From: Telmatactis stephensoni
Lineage: Eukaryota; Cnidaria; Anthozoa; Actiniaria; Isophelliidae
Length of the DNA stretch: 64,000 nt
Assembly (NCBI GenBank): GCA_029948255.1
Contig: JALIZF010001617.1
Coordinates: forward strand, 62,001 to 126,000
Direction: 5' to 3'
Shown here: piece by piece, positions 36,901 through 47,300 of the stretch
Position numbering within the stretch: position 1 is the first letter of the stretch
Layout of the letters: every line of letters starts with the position of its first letter
Notes under the pieces: model-generated
Seen by the model: only the letters and a program-made list of their open reading frames with translations
The model's database searches: none
Told to the model about the DNA's origin: nothing
Translations under genes and position numbers: made by a program

Positions 36901-39900
36901 ATATAAGTGTCTTGGACTCGGAAAATAATTTCAATAACACAAGAAATGGTCCTTCACAGCTGCGACGGGTCCAGTTTCCATACAAACCACACTTCAAACT
37001 TGGGTTTGTTTAGTAGTCTTGTCCTTTATAAACGTGCTTTAGAAAAAGCAGCGCTTCATGAATTTGCATGGCATAGGCTTTTTGTTGATAGCAAAGGGAA
37101 TTTTCAAAAATCGCTTTTTTAATCAACAGTAAAAAACAACATTTCCAATGTTACAACTTTATCATTGATCTTTTTTTTTCCTTTATAGATCAACTTATTT
37201 TCCTCAAAAATAATGCTTGGGCTCCCTATGCAACCCCATGATTAATTACGAAAGTCTGGCCTTTCATTTTAAATTTCTCATTTACACGAGTTGTCCTTGA
37301 TTCAACAGTAACGAAGCGGCTCGCATCCTCTTAGAAATGGATTTAAACAACACGCTTATGCAAATGGCTTCAAACAACACCAATAGTTCGCTGATGATCA
37401 TCACCGCTAAAGGCCAATTCTACGCAACCAGCGTGCCAAAACCTAGTCAAGTTCAGCTATGGCTTAGCGATCATTTTACTGATAGCAAATATCCTTATAA
37501 CCATATTAACCTTGATCGGTAATATGACTGTTATTCTGCCTCATACAAGTTTACAGCCAACTGAGAGTTCCTTCCAATCTCCTATTGGTCAGCCTCGCCG
37601 TCGCTGACTTACTTAACGGAATAGTCATACAGAGAGCTAACATTGTGAACATTTTTGAGGCGTTAACCCAGCCCGTTGTAATTCTGTACCAATGGCGCAC
37701 ATCGCTTTATGATGTAATCGGATTGACCGTATTATCTGCGAATATGCTTACATTATGCTTTATTACTCTCGATAGATTCATTGCTATCGAGTGTTCTCTT
37801 AGATATGTATCACTTGTGACAACTTCTCGTATAAGGTACACTATCATAAGTACATGGTTTATGAGTATAGTCGTCGGAATCTTATCCTCCACCTTATTGC
37901 CTATTGGTAGAGGAGGCAGAGTGGTTTTCCATGGGATACTTGTTCTAGCTGGTTTTTTCTTGTTTTCTCTTTACACTAAAATGTACTGCGTCTCAAGAAA
38001 ACACACACGGCAAATCAAGGCCGAGCAGCTCGCCAGGGACCCAAATAAGGGAACAAGAGACGAGCGACGTGGCCTTAGAACCATTACCATGATAACTATA
38101 ACCTTACCAATCAGTTACCTTCCCTTATTTATTTTAGAAGCTGAAGTCAATCTAGTTGATGCATCTACTGTGAGCGAATCACACCAAATTATCAGAGATG
38201 TAGCGCGACAGATTGCTCATGTTTTGCTCTTTCTAAACGCAGGACTAAATCCTCTGCTATATTTCTTCAGAAATGAAAAGGCAAGATTTTATACACGTAA
38301 AATGTATAGATCTGTGCTTCAGAAAATTAAGGACGTCTTGTAAATACTGAATACTGCTCACAGAGATCTGTACTTAAGAAACTTAACACATCTTGTAAAT
38401 ACTGAATACTGCTCACAGAGATCTGTACTTTAGAAACTTAACACATCTTGTAAATACTGAATACTGCTCATAGAGATCTGTACTTAAGAAACTTAACACA
38501 TCTTGTAAATACTGAATACTGCTCATAGAGATCTGTACTTTAGAAACTTAACACATCTTGTAAATACTGAATACTGTTCACAGAGATCTGTACTTTAGAA
38601 ACTTAAGCACATCTTGTAAATACTGAATACTGCTCACAGAGATCTGTACTTTAGAAACTTAAGCACATCTTGTAAATACTGAATAAAAAAAATAAAAAAT
38701 AAAAAAAGACTCTTTATTTTAACGAGGATATAACAGGTAAAGCAAGGCTTTTTTCCAACCTGGTCCTCAAATCCTGAAATAAATACACACTGATAATCGG
38801 TAAACATAAAGTGTTTTTAAGAATCCCATAAAGTGTTTTTAAGAATACTGCGCTCACAGATCGTGATGCAATGTACTGAACTCAAACAATTAAGTAATTT
38901 AAGGTGGTTCGACTGTGTTTTTTAGTGAGCGTATCTTCTAAGTTTGAGCGGCTAGTACAACGTCGTAATTATAAACCATTCAATTGAATAATGGTTATTG
39001 TAGCTGACCTAGATATAAAGATGAAAGTTTACTGTGAACTAGGTGTGGGCGTGAACGGAGTTACCATAGCAACGCAAGGACGTCATCGCGATTTTTAAAT
39101 ATAGCCTTATTTCTTGTGACCAGGAAAATTTCAGAAGAATCGCTTAACAGGATTTATACCCTGCATGAATGTCTCATTGTACAACGATTTTGAAGAGTTT
39201 CTGTAATGGCGTTTTCGAGAAATTTACGAGTAAAGTTTTTGGGTTTCCAAAATAGATAAATAAAAGCCCTCTAAAAGGACATGTGGTTACTGGTCAAATG
39301 ATAAATAAACAAACAAAGCAATTAAACTAAACAAAGAAACCAACAAAAATAAATAAAAAAGAAAGAGAATGCTTTCGAGAAGAAAAATAATTATAATTTT
39401 TCTGTCGATATGGAGTCTACGAGAATGATGAAAGTGCTCCAAAAAGTCCTCCAAATTGTATATTACAAAGAAGAAAATGACAAACTAGGCAAACCACAAC
39501 TTTCTATTCCTAAACGTTTTGACGTTACTGAACAAACAGAACAGTCTTTGTAGTCACATCTGGGCTCATTGGCTCTTTGTTAAATGACTAATTAAATTCA
39601 AAAATAATTTTCATGTGTATTTCACATCTTTTTTACATATTTCTCCCAGTAGTCTAGTTACAGGTAAAATAAAACATTGTCTACTTTAAGTAGACAATGT
39701 TTTATACCAATATATCCAAACAAACACAAGCCACACGGAAAAATGAGTCTGCTTGACCTTTTGGTCAGCGATATCGATGAAGCCAATGCCGAGTGTGTTC
39801 GTAGACTCCATATTTATTGAAAACTTCTAAGATTTTTTCGTCGAAAGGAAATATCTAATGAAATTATAACAACCGCTGTTTAAAAAAGGTAGATATTCCT

Positions 39901-42900
39901 TAGAATATTTCATATTTTCGTCGTGAAAAATGATTAAAATGAGTCAAGTAATCTTCGAGCCAATTCCGTATGTATTTCGTTCTCTCTTCGTGAACAACTT
40001 CGGCAAATCCGAATTACTTACACACTTACACACTTACGCACTTACACATTTACGCACTTACACACTTACACACTTACTTACACGCACGATGACATAATGG
40101 TACTGGCTTGTATACAAGCCAGTAACCACAAAAAGTAGACAATTAATCAAACACGCCGGCAATGTTCCATAGAAAACAAGCGTTTCTGAAACGCCTTTGA
40201 AGAGGATAGCATCTAATGCCATTCGACTGTCCTTGGTAAAAAGCTCAAGAGGATCACTTCATTTGCTTTTGAGAAAATGAAATTTGCTTGGCTGAGCATG
40301 AACCATTTGACCGTGGTTTTTGTGGTTCAGAAAAAAATTCAAAATTACTTCAAGCGAGAAAAAATATAAATATATAAATAAACGTACCTACAATCCACGA
40401 GTTCAAAAGCTGCTTGAAACAGCAATGTTAATAAACTAACACGAAATTCAAAATCTTCTTCAGTATTATGGATGGTCAGAGCTATGGGTGGGAATTAAAT
40501 ATACCTCCTATCATCTCCTTTCCTAGTTCCATTTCACCTCAGTTCACTCAGTCATAACACAAAGCATTTAGCAATGAAATCTGACACAGGTAGCCCAAAA
40601 ATAGTCTATATCTGGCATCTACGGTAGACTTTCTTTTCTTTTCCAATCTCTTCATTCTTCCTGGATTTTTCATACTCTTCCTGGATTTTTCATACTCTTC
40701 CTAGCAGTTCCATTCAATCTCTAAACTTCTTATTCAAAATCTTTCTTTCTCTATTTTGTTCATTCATTCATTGTTCTTTCATTTATATATTCTTTCATTC
40801 ATTTATTCTCTCTTCCTCTTTCTCTCTCTTTCCCTTTTCTTTCCTATTAAAAACTAAAATAAGTGATAATTTTCTGACATCACACTCATATACATGTAAC
40901 GCATGTCATCACTGATAGAACAATTTGTGGTTGGGCTTTCTGTGGTAAAAAATGAACAGGAACCCCAACAAGGTATAAATCCAAACCTTACTCACATAAC
41001 ATTTCCTGTTGACTTTCTTGTAACAGCAATACCAAATGGAAATGTAGTGAAGTTTACAATATAGTTTTGAGAGGAACTTTTCTGGCTGATTTTAGGGGTT
41101 GGTATTGGCACCTCATATCTTTTGTTGGATGGATCATAAATCTATAACAAAATGTCAAGATTTAAATAATATACAATCAAAACTCTCTATAATTATGGCC
41201 ATGATGGCCATGATGGCATCCTGAAGAACCTAGAGGTATTACTTTGTTTCACTCCCCGAAAAAATATTGCTGAGAATATTAACAGTTAGAATTTGTCCCA
41301 GAAATCAAATTTCATCTGATCTCTGATTGTTTATAACCAGCTGCTTATTTAGTCAATCTGTCAGTATCAAGAATATGTATGGATTCATGGAAAAACATTC
41401 TGACTAACAGACGATGTAGCCAGGGATGTCTTTTTGTTGCTTCTGGGAGCAAAAACAGTTGACAGGAAATAGCTGGATCAATGGAAACTTTAGTTAAAAT
41501 TTGCCAGCTGGCATCCCTGTTGCATGAAAGATAAGCCATGAGTTGTTGTCATGGTTGTTGTTGTTGTTGTTGTTGTTGTTCTTGTTCGTGACACTTTCTT
41601 TTATATATTAACAGGGAGCTACTCCCTTTCTCCAAGTGGAAGAGGTGATTGACAGTCAGATTTGACGATGTCCCCTAAAAGATATGCATAAATTAAGAGC
41701 TGTTTAAGCCATAATGTTGATTTCGACTCCTAACCAAAAGGTGTGACCATATATTAGTGATTGATTTAGAACAGTGTTTGTTCAATAAAGAATATAATAA
41801 AAAATAACCCTAAAGGGTACGGAATCATGTTATATGTAAGCTGACTTTTGAGTCGGAACCCAAAAGATTCACACAGGAAATGTTTTCAATTAATCTTGAA
41901 AAGGACTGCATATCAATCACCCCTACCTTTTGGAGAAAGGGAGTACCCCTTGGGCATATCATGCTGAGAGAAAAAAGTAAGAGATCACTCGTTTCTGGGC
42001 CTAAGAAGCCACAGTCATTTAGTGTTCTATTATAGCTCCCTATGTATCTACTCAAACATACCAACAAATACAAATAATTTATATTATTATTTCTAAAATA
42101 AAATCTCATTTCACTTGAATCACACATCTCTCTACAACCCAGCTATTACTGACAGTTATCCTTTTAGCCCTCACTATATTACTATATTCTCTTTGAATTA
42201 AATCAAAGAGTTGTGTCCATGTATGCAAGTCTGATAATATCCATCCCTGCTTGCTCCATGCTGAATTATATATATATAAGGATTTGACACCTTGTATCTC
42301 TCATCCTCCCCCCCACCCCCCCACCCCCCCCTTGCACCTATCCCCCATCTTTCCCCCTAAGCCTGGCCCCAACCAGTCTCTCCAGTCTCTCCAGCTCCAC
42401 ATGCTTCTGGTTGTCAACTAACTTTTACTGAAACCTTTGCACTAGCTATCTCATTAAGACCAAAGCACATTTGCAAGGAATCTTAGGGAATTCTAGTAAT
42501 GGTTCATAATGAATACTGCGGTGACAGCTCACAATTATTCGATAGTTGCAGATTCTAGCTGTTAACAGGATTTGGACCTTTGCATAGAAACATTCAAAAC
42601 GTGTATAAGACTTATACATTCTTCTGGCTTGCAAATATTTGCCGTAATGTTTTTTCCTCTCCTCTCCTCACCTTAAAATGTAGTCGATTTTCATCCTCCA
42701 GTAACACATCTACCGCCAAATTCTTGACATCGCCACCAAATGGCCCATCGCTTCCTTGACGAACCAAAGCCAGCTTATAACCCGTCTCAGTAACTTGCTT
42801 ACCCACTAATTCATAGCCATAGTTTGTAGGAAAGAAACAATAGGGAATATTTAACGGTAAATTGACCGCCTTGCTGTGATTTCTCGGTAACTGTTCTGAT

Positions 42901-43070
42901 TTTGCCCAACAACAACCTCGTTTATGACAAGTCTCTTCGGCGGATGAATTTCCCGAATCATCTGGATAACAGTCAAAGCGGAATTGTTCACTTGGAAGAT
43001 CGCATTGAGGCTCAGTATACGCTAGCGCAAAAAGGAAAGCCACCAGGACTAGTACACCATAAGAAGACAT
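24920..43070 (-). CDS. GAA: Lysosomal alpha-glucosidase-like protein (GH31), N-terminal exons, partial
   Basis: Four coding exons on the minus strand join in frame: 43070-42672, 41141-40996, 28396-28228 and 25019-24920, all with AG acceptors and GT donors and matching phases (0, 2, 0, then 1). Exon 1 has a signal peptide (residues 1 to about 19), a P-type trefoil domain with its six Cys (23, 34, 48, 53, 54, 78) and the FFPTNYGY start of the galactose-mutarotase-like N-terminal domain. Later exons give [39 protein letters not shown] and [13 protein letters not shown], the standard order in acid alpha-glucosidase. The family hydrolyses alpha-1,4/1,6 glucosidic bonds of glycogen in lysosomes. 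About 271 residues are in the window; family members are near 900-950, and the catalytic barrel with its two Asp residues is not seen. Intron 2 is 12.6 kb. The single N-terminal trefoil with a cleavable signal favours GAA over maltase-glucoamylase. Confidence 0.9.
25530..25676. mobile_element. MITE, AATGAGCTTTTATCAGG family, short copy
   Basis: AATGAGCTTTTATCAGGTAT at the left is mirrored by ATACCTGATAAAAGCTCATT at the right, with CAGAAAAATAATTACC arms inside. A longer relative sits at 58327-58678. The flanking sequence 25980-26365 (GCTGGAAAGAGCATATC, GACGTGCTCTTTCAAGC) is a further diverged member. Confidence 0.8.
26374..26446. repeat. Perfect-looking hairpin, 73 bp
   Basis: ACAATTAGACCTC pairs with GAGGTCTAATTGT and GGACTACGAG with CTCGTAGTCC around a tiny loop. 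It abuts the inverted-repeat element at 26449-26629. Confidence 0.8.
26449..26629. mobile_element. MITE with TAGTATTCACCAACAT ends
   Basis: TAGTATTCACCAACAT at the left and ATGTTGGTGAATACTA at the right form terminal inverted repeats. A second internal hairpin (CGGGCTATCACCAATAGCCCG) is near 26550. Confidence 0.75.
26640..28227. other. Alpha-glucosidase intron 3, no other gene seen
   Basis: AT-rich intronic sequence between exons 3 and 4. A purine-rich, ATGGA/GAAAT-rich low-complexity stretch runs from about 27800 to 28200, and a GC alternation (GCGCGCGCGCG) lies near 27572. A minus-strand fragment near 27110-27225 reads [20 protein letters not shown], which has protein-like composition but no flanking exon signals I could confirm. 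Confidence 0.5.
28489..30270. mobile_element. Large foldback element, 1.78 kb with ~800-bp inverted arms
   Basis: The left arm 28489-29290 and the right arm 29471-30270 are near-identical inverse copies enclosing a 180-bp spacer. The termini read TTAAGGTGGCTGGACCC and its complement, so TTAA occurs at both ends. Matching landmarks include CCAGTGCGCGGGTAGTCGAA, ACCTACTACAAATGGACC and CTTTGGCGCCTCGTGC. Frames in the two arms mirror one another and show no transposase. It lies in intron 2 of the alpha-glucosidase gene; if transcribed, the pre-mRNA would form a stem of about 800 bp. Confidence 0.92.
31303..31339. repeat. Perfect 37-bp hairpin
   Basis: CGAACGACGTTTTTTCAC and its exact complement in reverse are separated by one base. 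A third, slightly altered copy of the arm (CGAACGATGTTTTTTTCAC) lies at about 31364-31382. Confidence 0.85.
32567..32681. mobile_element. MITE with GGGCCCGTTC ends, ~115 bp
   Basis: GGGCCCGTTCGAAGGTGAGT at the left and CTTCATGTGAACGGGCCC at the right are imperfect terminal inverted repeats; GTTGTCC...ATAACTCT pairs with AGAGTTATCC...GGGACAAC inside. Confidence 0.7.
33040..33190 (+). mobile_element. tRNA-derived SINE, second family
   Basis: A B-box-like GCGTTCGATTCC at about 33131-33142 follows GCGAGAGGTCCT, and a tail with TTTAGACTTCTTTTTATTCC follows. The same order (GCGAGAGGTCCC, TTTGATCCCC, TTTCGACTTCTGATCTATCC) is seen at 52284-52410, so the two are copies of one family. Confidence 0.6.
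33995..34263. mobile_element. Inverted-terminal-repeat element, shortened copy of 14253-14717
   Basis: TTAAGAGGGGATTATTTTTT at the left, AAAAAATCTCCTCTTAA at the right, and the shared core (TTCGAGCAGTGAACGACAAA onwards). The middle is deleted compared with the other copy. Confidence 0.75.
34264..35523. other. Alpha-glucosidase intron 2, no gene seen
   Basis: Contains a TTTGTTTGTTTGCTTGCTTG run near 34870, and at 35400-35520 a stretch of TACCTTTTAGGG repeats that resembles the interior of the MITE at 59074-59460. Confidence 0.5.
35524..36098. mobile_element. Foldback element, 575 bp, ~250-bp arms
   Basis: TTTAATGCCAGAATTGG at the left pairs with CCAATTCTGGCATTAAA at the right. The arms continue through CATAGATCAGGAGAAATAAA, AAATGAGCTGCAATT and GAGATGAGGTGGCCG to a short loop near 35811. 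Confidence 0.85.
36660..36864. mobile_element. MITE, ~205 bp
   Basis: GGCCAATTTACACGATACAA at the left, followed by TTTTTGCTTACAACTTG, is mirrored by GTTGTAAGCAAAAATTG and TATCGTGTAAATTGGC at the right. Confidence 0.8.
37337..38343 (+). pseudogene. Divergent class A GPCR with two frameshifts, nested in alpha-glucosidase intron 2
   Basis: An ATG at 37337 opens a hydrophilic N terminus with N-glycosylation sequons (NNT, NSS). TM1 with its GNMTVI motif is in the next frame (about 37452-37535), and TM2 to TM7 are open in the third frame from about 37543 to the stop at 38343. Features are LAVAD in TM2, LDRFIAI after TM3, TWF in TM4, and NPLLYFF in TM7. It belongs to a different subfamily from the six copies to the left. 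The two shifts lie within about 110 bp; everything after is open for 250 residues, so the loss is recent or the shifts are sequence errors. It runs opposite to the host gene. Confidence 0.75.
38342..38690 (+). repeat. Minisatellite, ~55-57 bp unit, six copies, derived from a GPCR 3' end
   Basis: Units begin AAATACTGAATACTG (38342, 38397 and so on) and contain AGATCTGTACTT(A/T)AGAAAC and CATCTTGTAA. The first partial unit is the end of the GPCR reading frame itself: its last codons and stop match the end of every unit. The array therefore grew by amplifying the gene's terminal codons plus 3' flank. A short AAT/AAA-rich tract follows. Confidence 0.95.
38691..40995. other. Alpha-glucosidase intron 2, no gene seen
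   Basis: Includes a single-ended TTAAGGTGGTTCGACTG block near 38900 resembling the tip of the large foldback at 28489, a perfect hairpin at 39669-39705, TTACACAC-type short repeats near 40020-40080 and a pyrimidine-rich stretch at 40630-40850 with two copies of TTCCTGGATTTTTCATACTC. Confidence 0.5.
39669..39705. repeat. Perfect 37-bp hairpin
   Basis: ATAAAACATTGTCTACTT and its inverse complement flank a single base. Confidence 0.8.
41550..41586. repeat. GTT microsatellite
   Basis: About ten copies of TTG/GTT in alpha-glucosidase intron 1. Confidence 0.9.
41642..42671. other. Alpha-glucosidase intron 1, no gene seen
   Basis: No exon-like sequence between exons 1 and 2 beyond the exons themselves. 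A run of C-rich sequence (CCCCCCCACCCCCC) lies near 42308-42331. Confidence 0.5.
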
Positions 43071-43860
43071 GATGAATTTGGTGAATCACATGCACGTCCG
43101 ATGATGTGAACCGGAAATGGACGGGAAACCGCTGACCATAACAACAACGCAAATCTGCAGTCACGCGAAGGGAGTGCCCAAGGTTGCCCGGGTTATTTAT
43201 TATGGTGGGGGAGGGAGGAGGGGAGAGGTATTGTAAAGTAATTTTTGTTTGTTTGTTTTTTGTTTGGTCTTTTTTTGTGAGTGTTCCGAGGTTTGGGGTT
43301 CAATGGGATGTTTCTGGGATGCCTGTTCCGTCCGTGGTTCTTACGCAAACATAAGCGCAAGCATACACAGACTCAGAAATGTATATGTGTATGTTGATTG
43401 CGCTTATGCTTGCGTCGCGCTAGTTAGAGCCAGGCTTTAGCAAAACTAGAGAAAAAATGATAATGTCAGCATAGATCAAAAAGAGGAAATTCGTTCTGAA
43501 CCAAAATCCTTAGAGTGAGGTGTATGGTGGACAACTGTGTAACACTGTCTAATGCCCCCAGACGGCTACTGAAGTATATGAATGACCATGCATCGATCGT
43601 GCAGAAAAGAAATTGTGATGGCTACATCTTATACGTTTCAGACTTGATCTTGGTATCTTCTTACAGCCGTTATCGATATAGAGGTTCGTTACACGATGTA
43701 ACGGTCCCATGCAGGTCTCCAACCAATACCAAGTTTCAATTCCCCAAACAAGTTTAACCTTACGTTTTTTTCCAAGACTTGATATTGAGTACAATATTTT
43801 AATACCAAGTTATATAAGGGTGTGTTGAGCTTACAATTTTAATACTAAGTAATCAAGGCG
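43071..43860. other. Upstream region of the alpha-glucosidase gene
   Basis: The 5' flank of the minus-strand gene, without an obvious TATA box. An inverted repeat at about 43350-43420 pairs CATAAGCGCAAGCATA with a GCGCTTATGCTTGCG arm. A G-rich tract is near 43203-43230. Confidence 0.5.
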
Positions 43861-43865
43861 GACAC

Positions 43866-44370
43866 TTGGGACATTTGGGACACTTGGGACAGCTATCCCT
43901 ACTGTCCCAACTGTCCCAAATGTCCCAACTGTCCCAACTGTCCCAACTGTCCCAACTGTCCCAACTGTCCCAACTGTCCCAACTGTCCCAACTGTCCCAA
44001 CTGTCCCAACTGTCCCAACTGTCCCAACTGTCCCAACTGTCCCAACTGTCCCAACTGTCCCTACTGTCCCAACTGTCCCAACTGTCCCAACTGTCTCAAC
44101 TGTCCCAACTGTCCCAACTGTCCCTACTGTCCCAACTGTCCCAACTGTCCCTACTGTCCCAAATGTCCCAACTGTCCCAACTGTCCCAACTGTCCCAACT
44201 GTCCCAACTGTCTCCAGTGTCCCAACTGTCCCAAATGTCCCAAATGTCCCAACTGTCCCAACTGTCCCAACTGTCCCAAATGTCCCAGATGTCCCAAATG
44301 TCCCTACTGTCCCAACTGTCCAAACTGTCCAAACTGTCCCAAATGTCCCCAGTGTCCCAACTGTCCAAGC
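43866..44370. repeat. Minisatellite, 9-bp unit (CCCAACTGT), ~55 copies
   Basis: Near-perfect 9-base repeats with variants CCCAAATGT and CCCTACTGT. Because the unit is a multiple of three both strands stay open (LSQ and WDS repeats), but no start context, splice signal or flanking coding sequence supports a protein. Confidence 0.97.
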
Positions 44371-44484
44371 TGTGTTATCTTGTTATGTTATGTTGTGTTA
44401 TGTTGTCTCTACGTGTTATCGATAACGGCTGTAAAACAAAGACAGAGCACTGTACAGGCGCGGGCAACGGTGCAGGACAATTAA

Positions 44485-44765
44485 GTTGAATCGTGCGACG
44501 TCTCCCCAAAAACGTTTTATTGCATGAGCGCAAAGTTACAAGAAAAGTTAGTGTATCGTGTCTTTAGAGAACACGAGCTTACATAACTTATCTGTTTTAT
44601 ATAATATTTATCGAAACATTCCAACCAATCAGAGCGCGCGTAAGATTCGATGACGCCATCTATGTGTGTACTCTAATCACACATGGTTGTTCGACCAATC
44701 AGAGCGCGCGTAATATGCCAATTATTATATAAATCCTTATATTAAATCACGTTGCACGATTGAAT
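44485..44765. mobile_element. MITE-like element with TTGAATCGTGC ends
   Basis: TTGAATCGTGCGACGT at the left and ACGTTGCACGATTGAA at the right are imperfect terminal inverted repeats. The interior (ACCAATCAGAGCGCGCGTAA twice, ATATAATATTTATC) matches pieces of intron 1 of GPCRs 1 and 3 in reverse (about 1455-1495 and 1790-1830). Confidence 0.65.
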
Positions 44766-44867
44766 ATGAACTATCTTACTTATTAGTTTATTATGAAGAA
44801 AAATGTTTCATTAGAACATCCAGCCTAATTCAGCCTGAATGCTAGACTTGCTCCAGGTCTCGCTCGT

Positions 44868-44985
44868 TAATTTTTCCGTTGCTTGGGCTTTCATATTTTT
44901 CCGTTCCTTGGGCTTCCTGTGTCGTAATTTGATTTGAAATCCAAATTACACCACAGGAATCCCTAGCAACAGAAAAAATTGACTT
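44868..44985. mobile_element. Small MITE with TTTTTCCGTTGC ends
   Basis: TTAATTTTTCCGTTGCTTGG at the left and CCTAGCAACAGAAAAAATTG at the right pair; inside, TTCCTGTGTCGTAATTTG and CCAAATTACACCACAGGAA form a second hairpin. Confidence 0.65.
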
Positions 44986-45197
44986 GGCATAGATTTCTAA
45001 ACAGAAATCTTATAAATATAAAGAGCCATTTCAACCCATGCTATAATTTGGAAAATGGTGGGTATTTTTAAATTTTACTGTATGGAAATGATGTAAATAA
45101 TCATGAGCAGAGAATGTGAGTATAGATTATGAAAGTACAGAGTTTTTTATAGCTGCATGTTAGCTTTGTGTACAACTGTACGAAGCAATTATTGGTC

Positions 45198-45760
45198 AGC
45201 AATAATTGGGTAGTTGAGTGGTTGGTAGTTGGGTGGTTGGTAGTTCAGGTAGTCGAGTGGTTGGTAGTTCAGGTAGTTGAGTGGTTGATAGTTCAGGTAG
45301 TTGAGTGGTTGGTAGTCCAGGTAGTTGAGTGGTTGGTAGTTCAGGTAGTTGAGTGGTTGGTAGTTCAAGTAGTTGAGTGGTTGATTAGTTCAGGTAGTTG
45401 AGTGGTTGGTAGTTCAGGTAGTTGAGTGGTTGATAGTTCAGGTAGTTGAGTGGTTGGTAGTTCAGGTAGTTGAGTGGTTGGTAGTTCAGGTAGTTGAGTG
45501 GTTGGTAGTTCAAGTAGTTGAGTGGTTGATTAGTTCAGGTAGTTGAGTGGTTGGTAGTTCAGGTAGTTGAGTGGTTGGTAGTTCAGGTAGTTGGGTGGTT
45601 GGTGGTTGGTTGTTCAGGTAGTTGAGTGGTTGGTAGTTCAGGTAGTCGAGTGGTTGGTAGTTCAGGTAGTTGAGTGGTTGGTAGTTCAGGTAGTTGAGTG
45701 GTTGGTAGTTCAGGTAGTTGAGTGGTTGGTAGTTCAGGTAGTTGAGTGGTTGGTGACTCC
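45198..45760. repeat. Minisatellite, 24-bp unit, partly coding
   Basis: Repeats of TAGTTGAGTGGTTGGTAGTT plus CAGG, with occasional variants. Read on the minus strand, the part at 45586-45760 is the end of the membrane-protein reading frame and encodes PTTQLPEL; a shortened irregular unit near 45590-45615 brings in a stop. The rest (45198-45582) would be 3' untranslated. Confidence 0.95.
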
Positions 45761-47265
45761 ATTTCCAAAGCTTCGGGAGGACTTGTAGCTTCATCTATGA
45801 TTGGCTGAGGGTAAAAAAAGTCAAAAGGAATAATGTATTTCGATGAGATATGATATATGAAATGACTGAATAAATGAATAAATGGATAGATAAATGGATG
45901 GATGACTGACTGACTGAATGACTGACTGATGACTAACTGACTGACTGACTGACTGACTGACTGACTGACTGACTGAACGGCTGACTGAAGAGGGAAAGAC
46001 CAATTTATTCAATCAGACTAAGACTATCTTTGTCTCACTCATTTTCCACAGAATCAACCAAATAACATACAACTCACCAGACGATGCGAAGTCTTGCAGC
46101 ACTGACATCTTGCAAAGCACGAGGTAATTGATGCAATCATGGCCACCATCGATATCAGAAAAGACAGCCCAACAAAGCAAAACAACGCAATGACCAGCAA
46201 TTTGCCACTCTTGAACTCTCTCGTGCACTTATCCACTACAACATAAATGGCTTAAATAAGCAAAAGAATGTTCAATATAATAACATTCATCACTTTGCGA
46301 AAAAACATTGCTGAAATAATTTTCAAACCAGTAAAAGTTTATCTTTCATTCATTTAGAAAAATTCCTGGACACATGTTAAAATGTAAATGTAATAGCTTT
46401 AATATGGCGGCAAATTTGAATATCTATATTGTTTTATACTGACTAGCCTCTCATTCATGTGAAAACGCTTTTGTGTTTCCACACAAACACGAGGCTAGTC
46501 ACTCCAGAACAATAGTTATTCAAATTTGCCGCCATATATATTTGCATTCGATGTATGATGTAAATGAATCAAACAAAAATTGCTAAGGAAAAATCCCATT
46601 TATAACTGACCAGTAGACAAAGGCTATACACAAGAATGGTCAAGGTACACTATAGGGATAAAAGGTAAAAAATAAATAAATAAATAAATAAATTCAATCC
46701 CTGACAGTGGCAAGTGCAGGACTCTGCTGAAGACGGTGCACCCCCTCCTGAAGATAATCCTGGATCTGTCCCTGTGCTTTGCGCTACTGCACGAGTTGAA
46801 CATTCTGCTAATGATGCATCTGTGTGTGTGCGTGCATGTGCGTGTGAGGCTAGGTGTGGGAAGGGAAAATAACCGGCATGGCATAGTACTGTTGTAGCAA
46901 CAAATTGCCGGGTCCAAATCATTCCCTTGAGAATTAGATCCAGAGATCAGAAGCATTTCAGTTGGATGAAATGAACAACTAACGCTGAGACATCTTACCT
47001 CCAAGGCTGCAAAGATGTGACAGTACAACAGAGGAGCCAATCGTGACAAAGACATTCGAGAAACATGTCAGAACACAGAAGACTAAGTAGGTAAGAGTCT
47101 TTCACAAAACAAAAAAAGGATTTGAATGTACGAATGAATGAATGAATGAATGAATTAATTAATTAATTAATTAATTAATATAAAATGAAGGGAAAATGAA
47201 ATACAAAGAAGATAGGGACGAACTTCAAGGTAGAAATAAAGAAAGAGAGAAAGAGAGAAAGAGAG

Positions 47266-47300
<35 letters not shown>

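Noticed and set aside
38342..38690. Regularly spaced repeats resembling a CRISPR array
   Set aside because: Units are contiguous with no unique spacers, and the genome is eukaryotic; it is a minisatellite.
43866..44489. 207-residue frame of LSQ repeats
   Set aside because: Produced by the 9-bp minisatellite, whose unit is a multiple of three; no splice or start evidence.
45168..45788. Plus-strand frames with VVEWLVVQ repeats
   Set aside because: Antisense to the 24-bp repeat whose minus strand is the real coding strand of the membrane protein.
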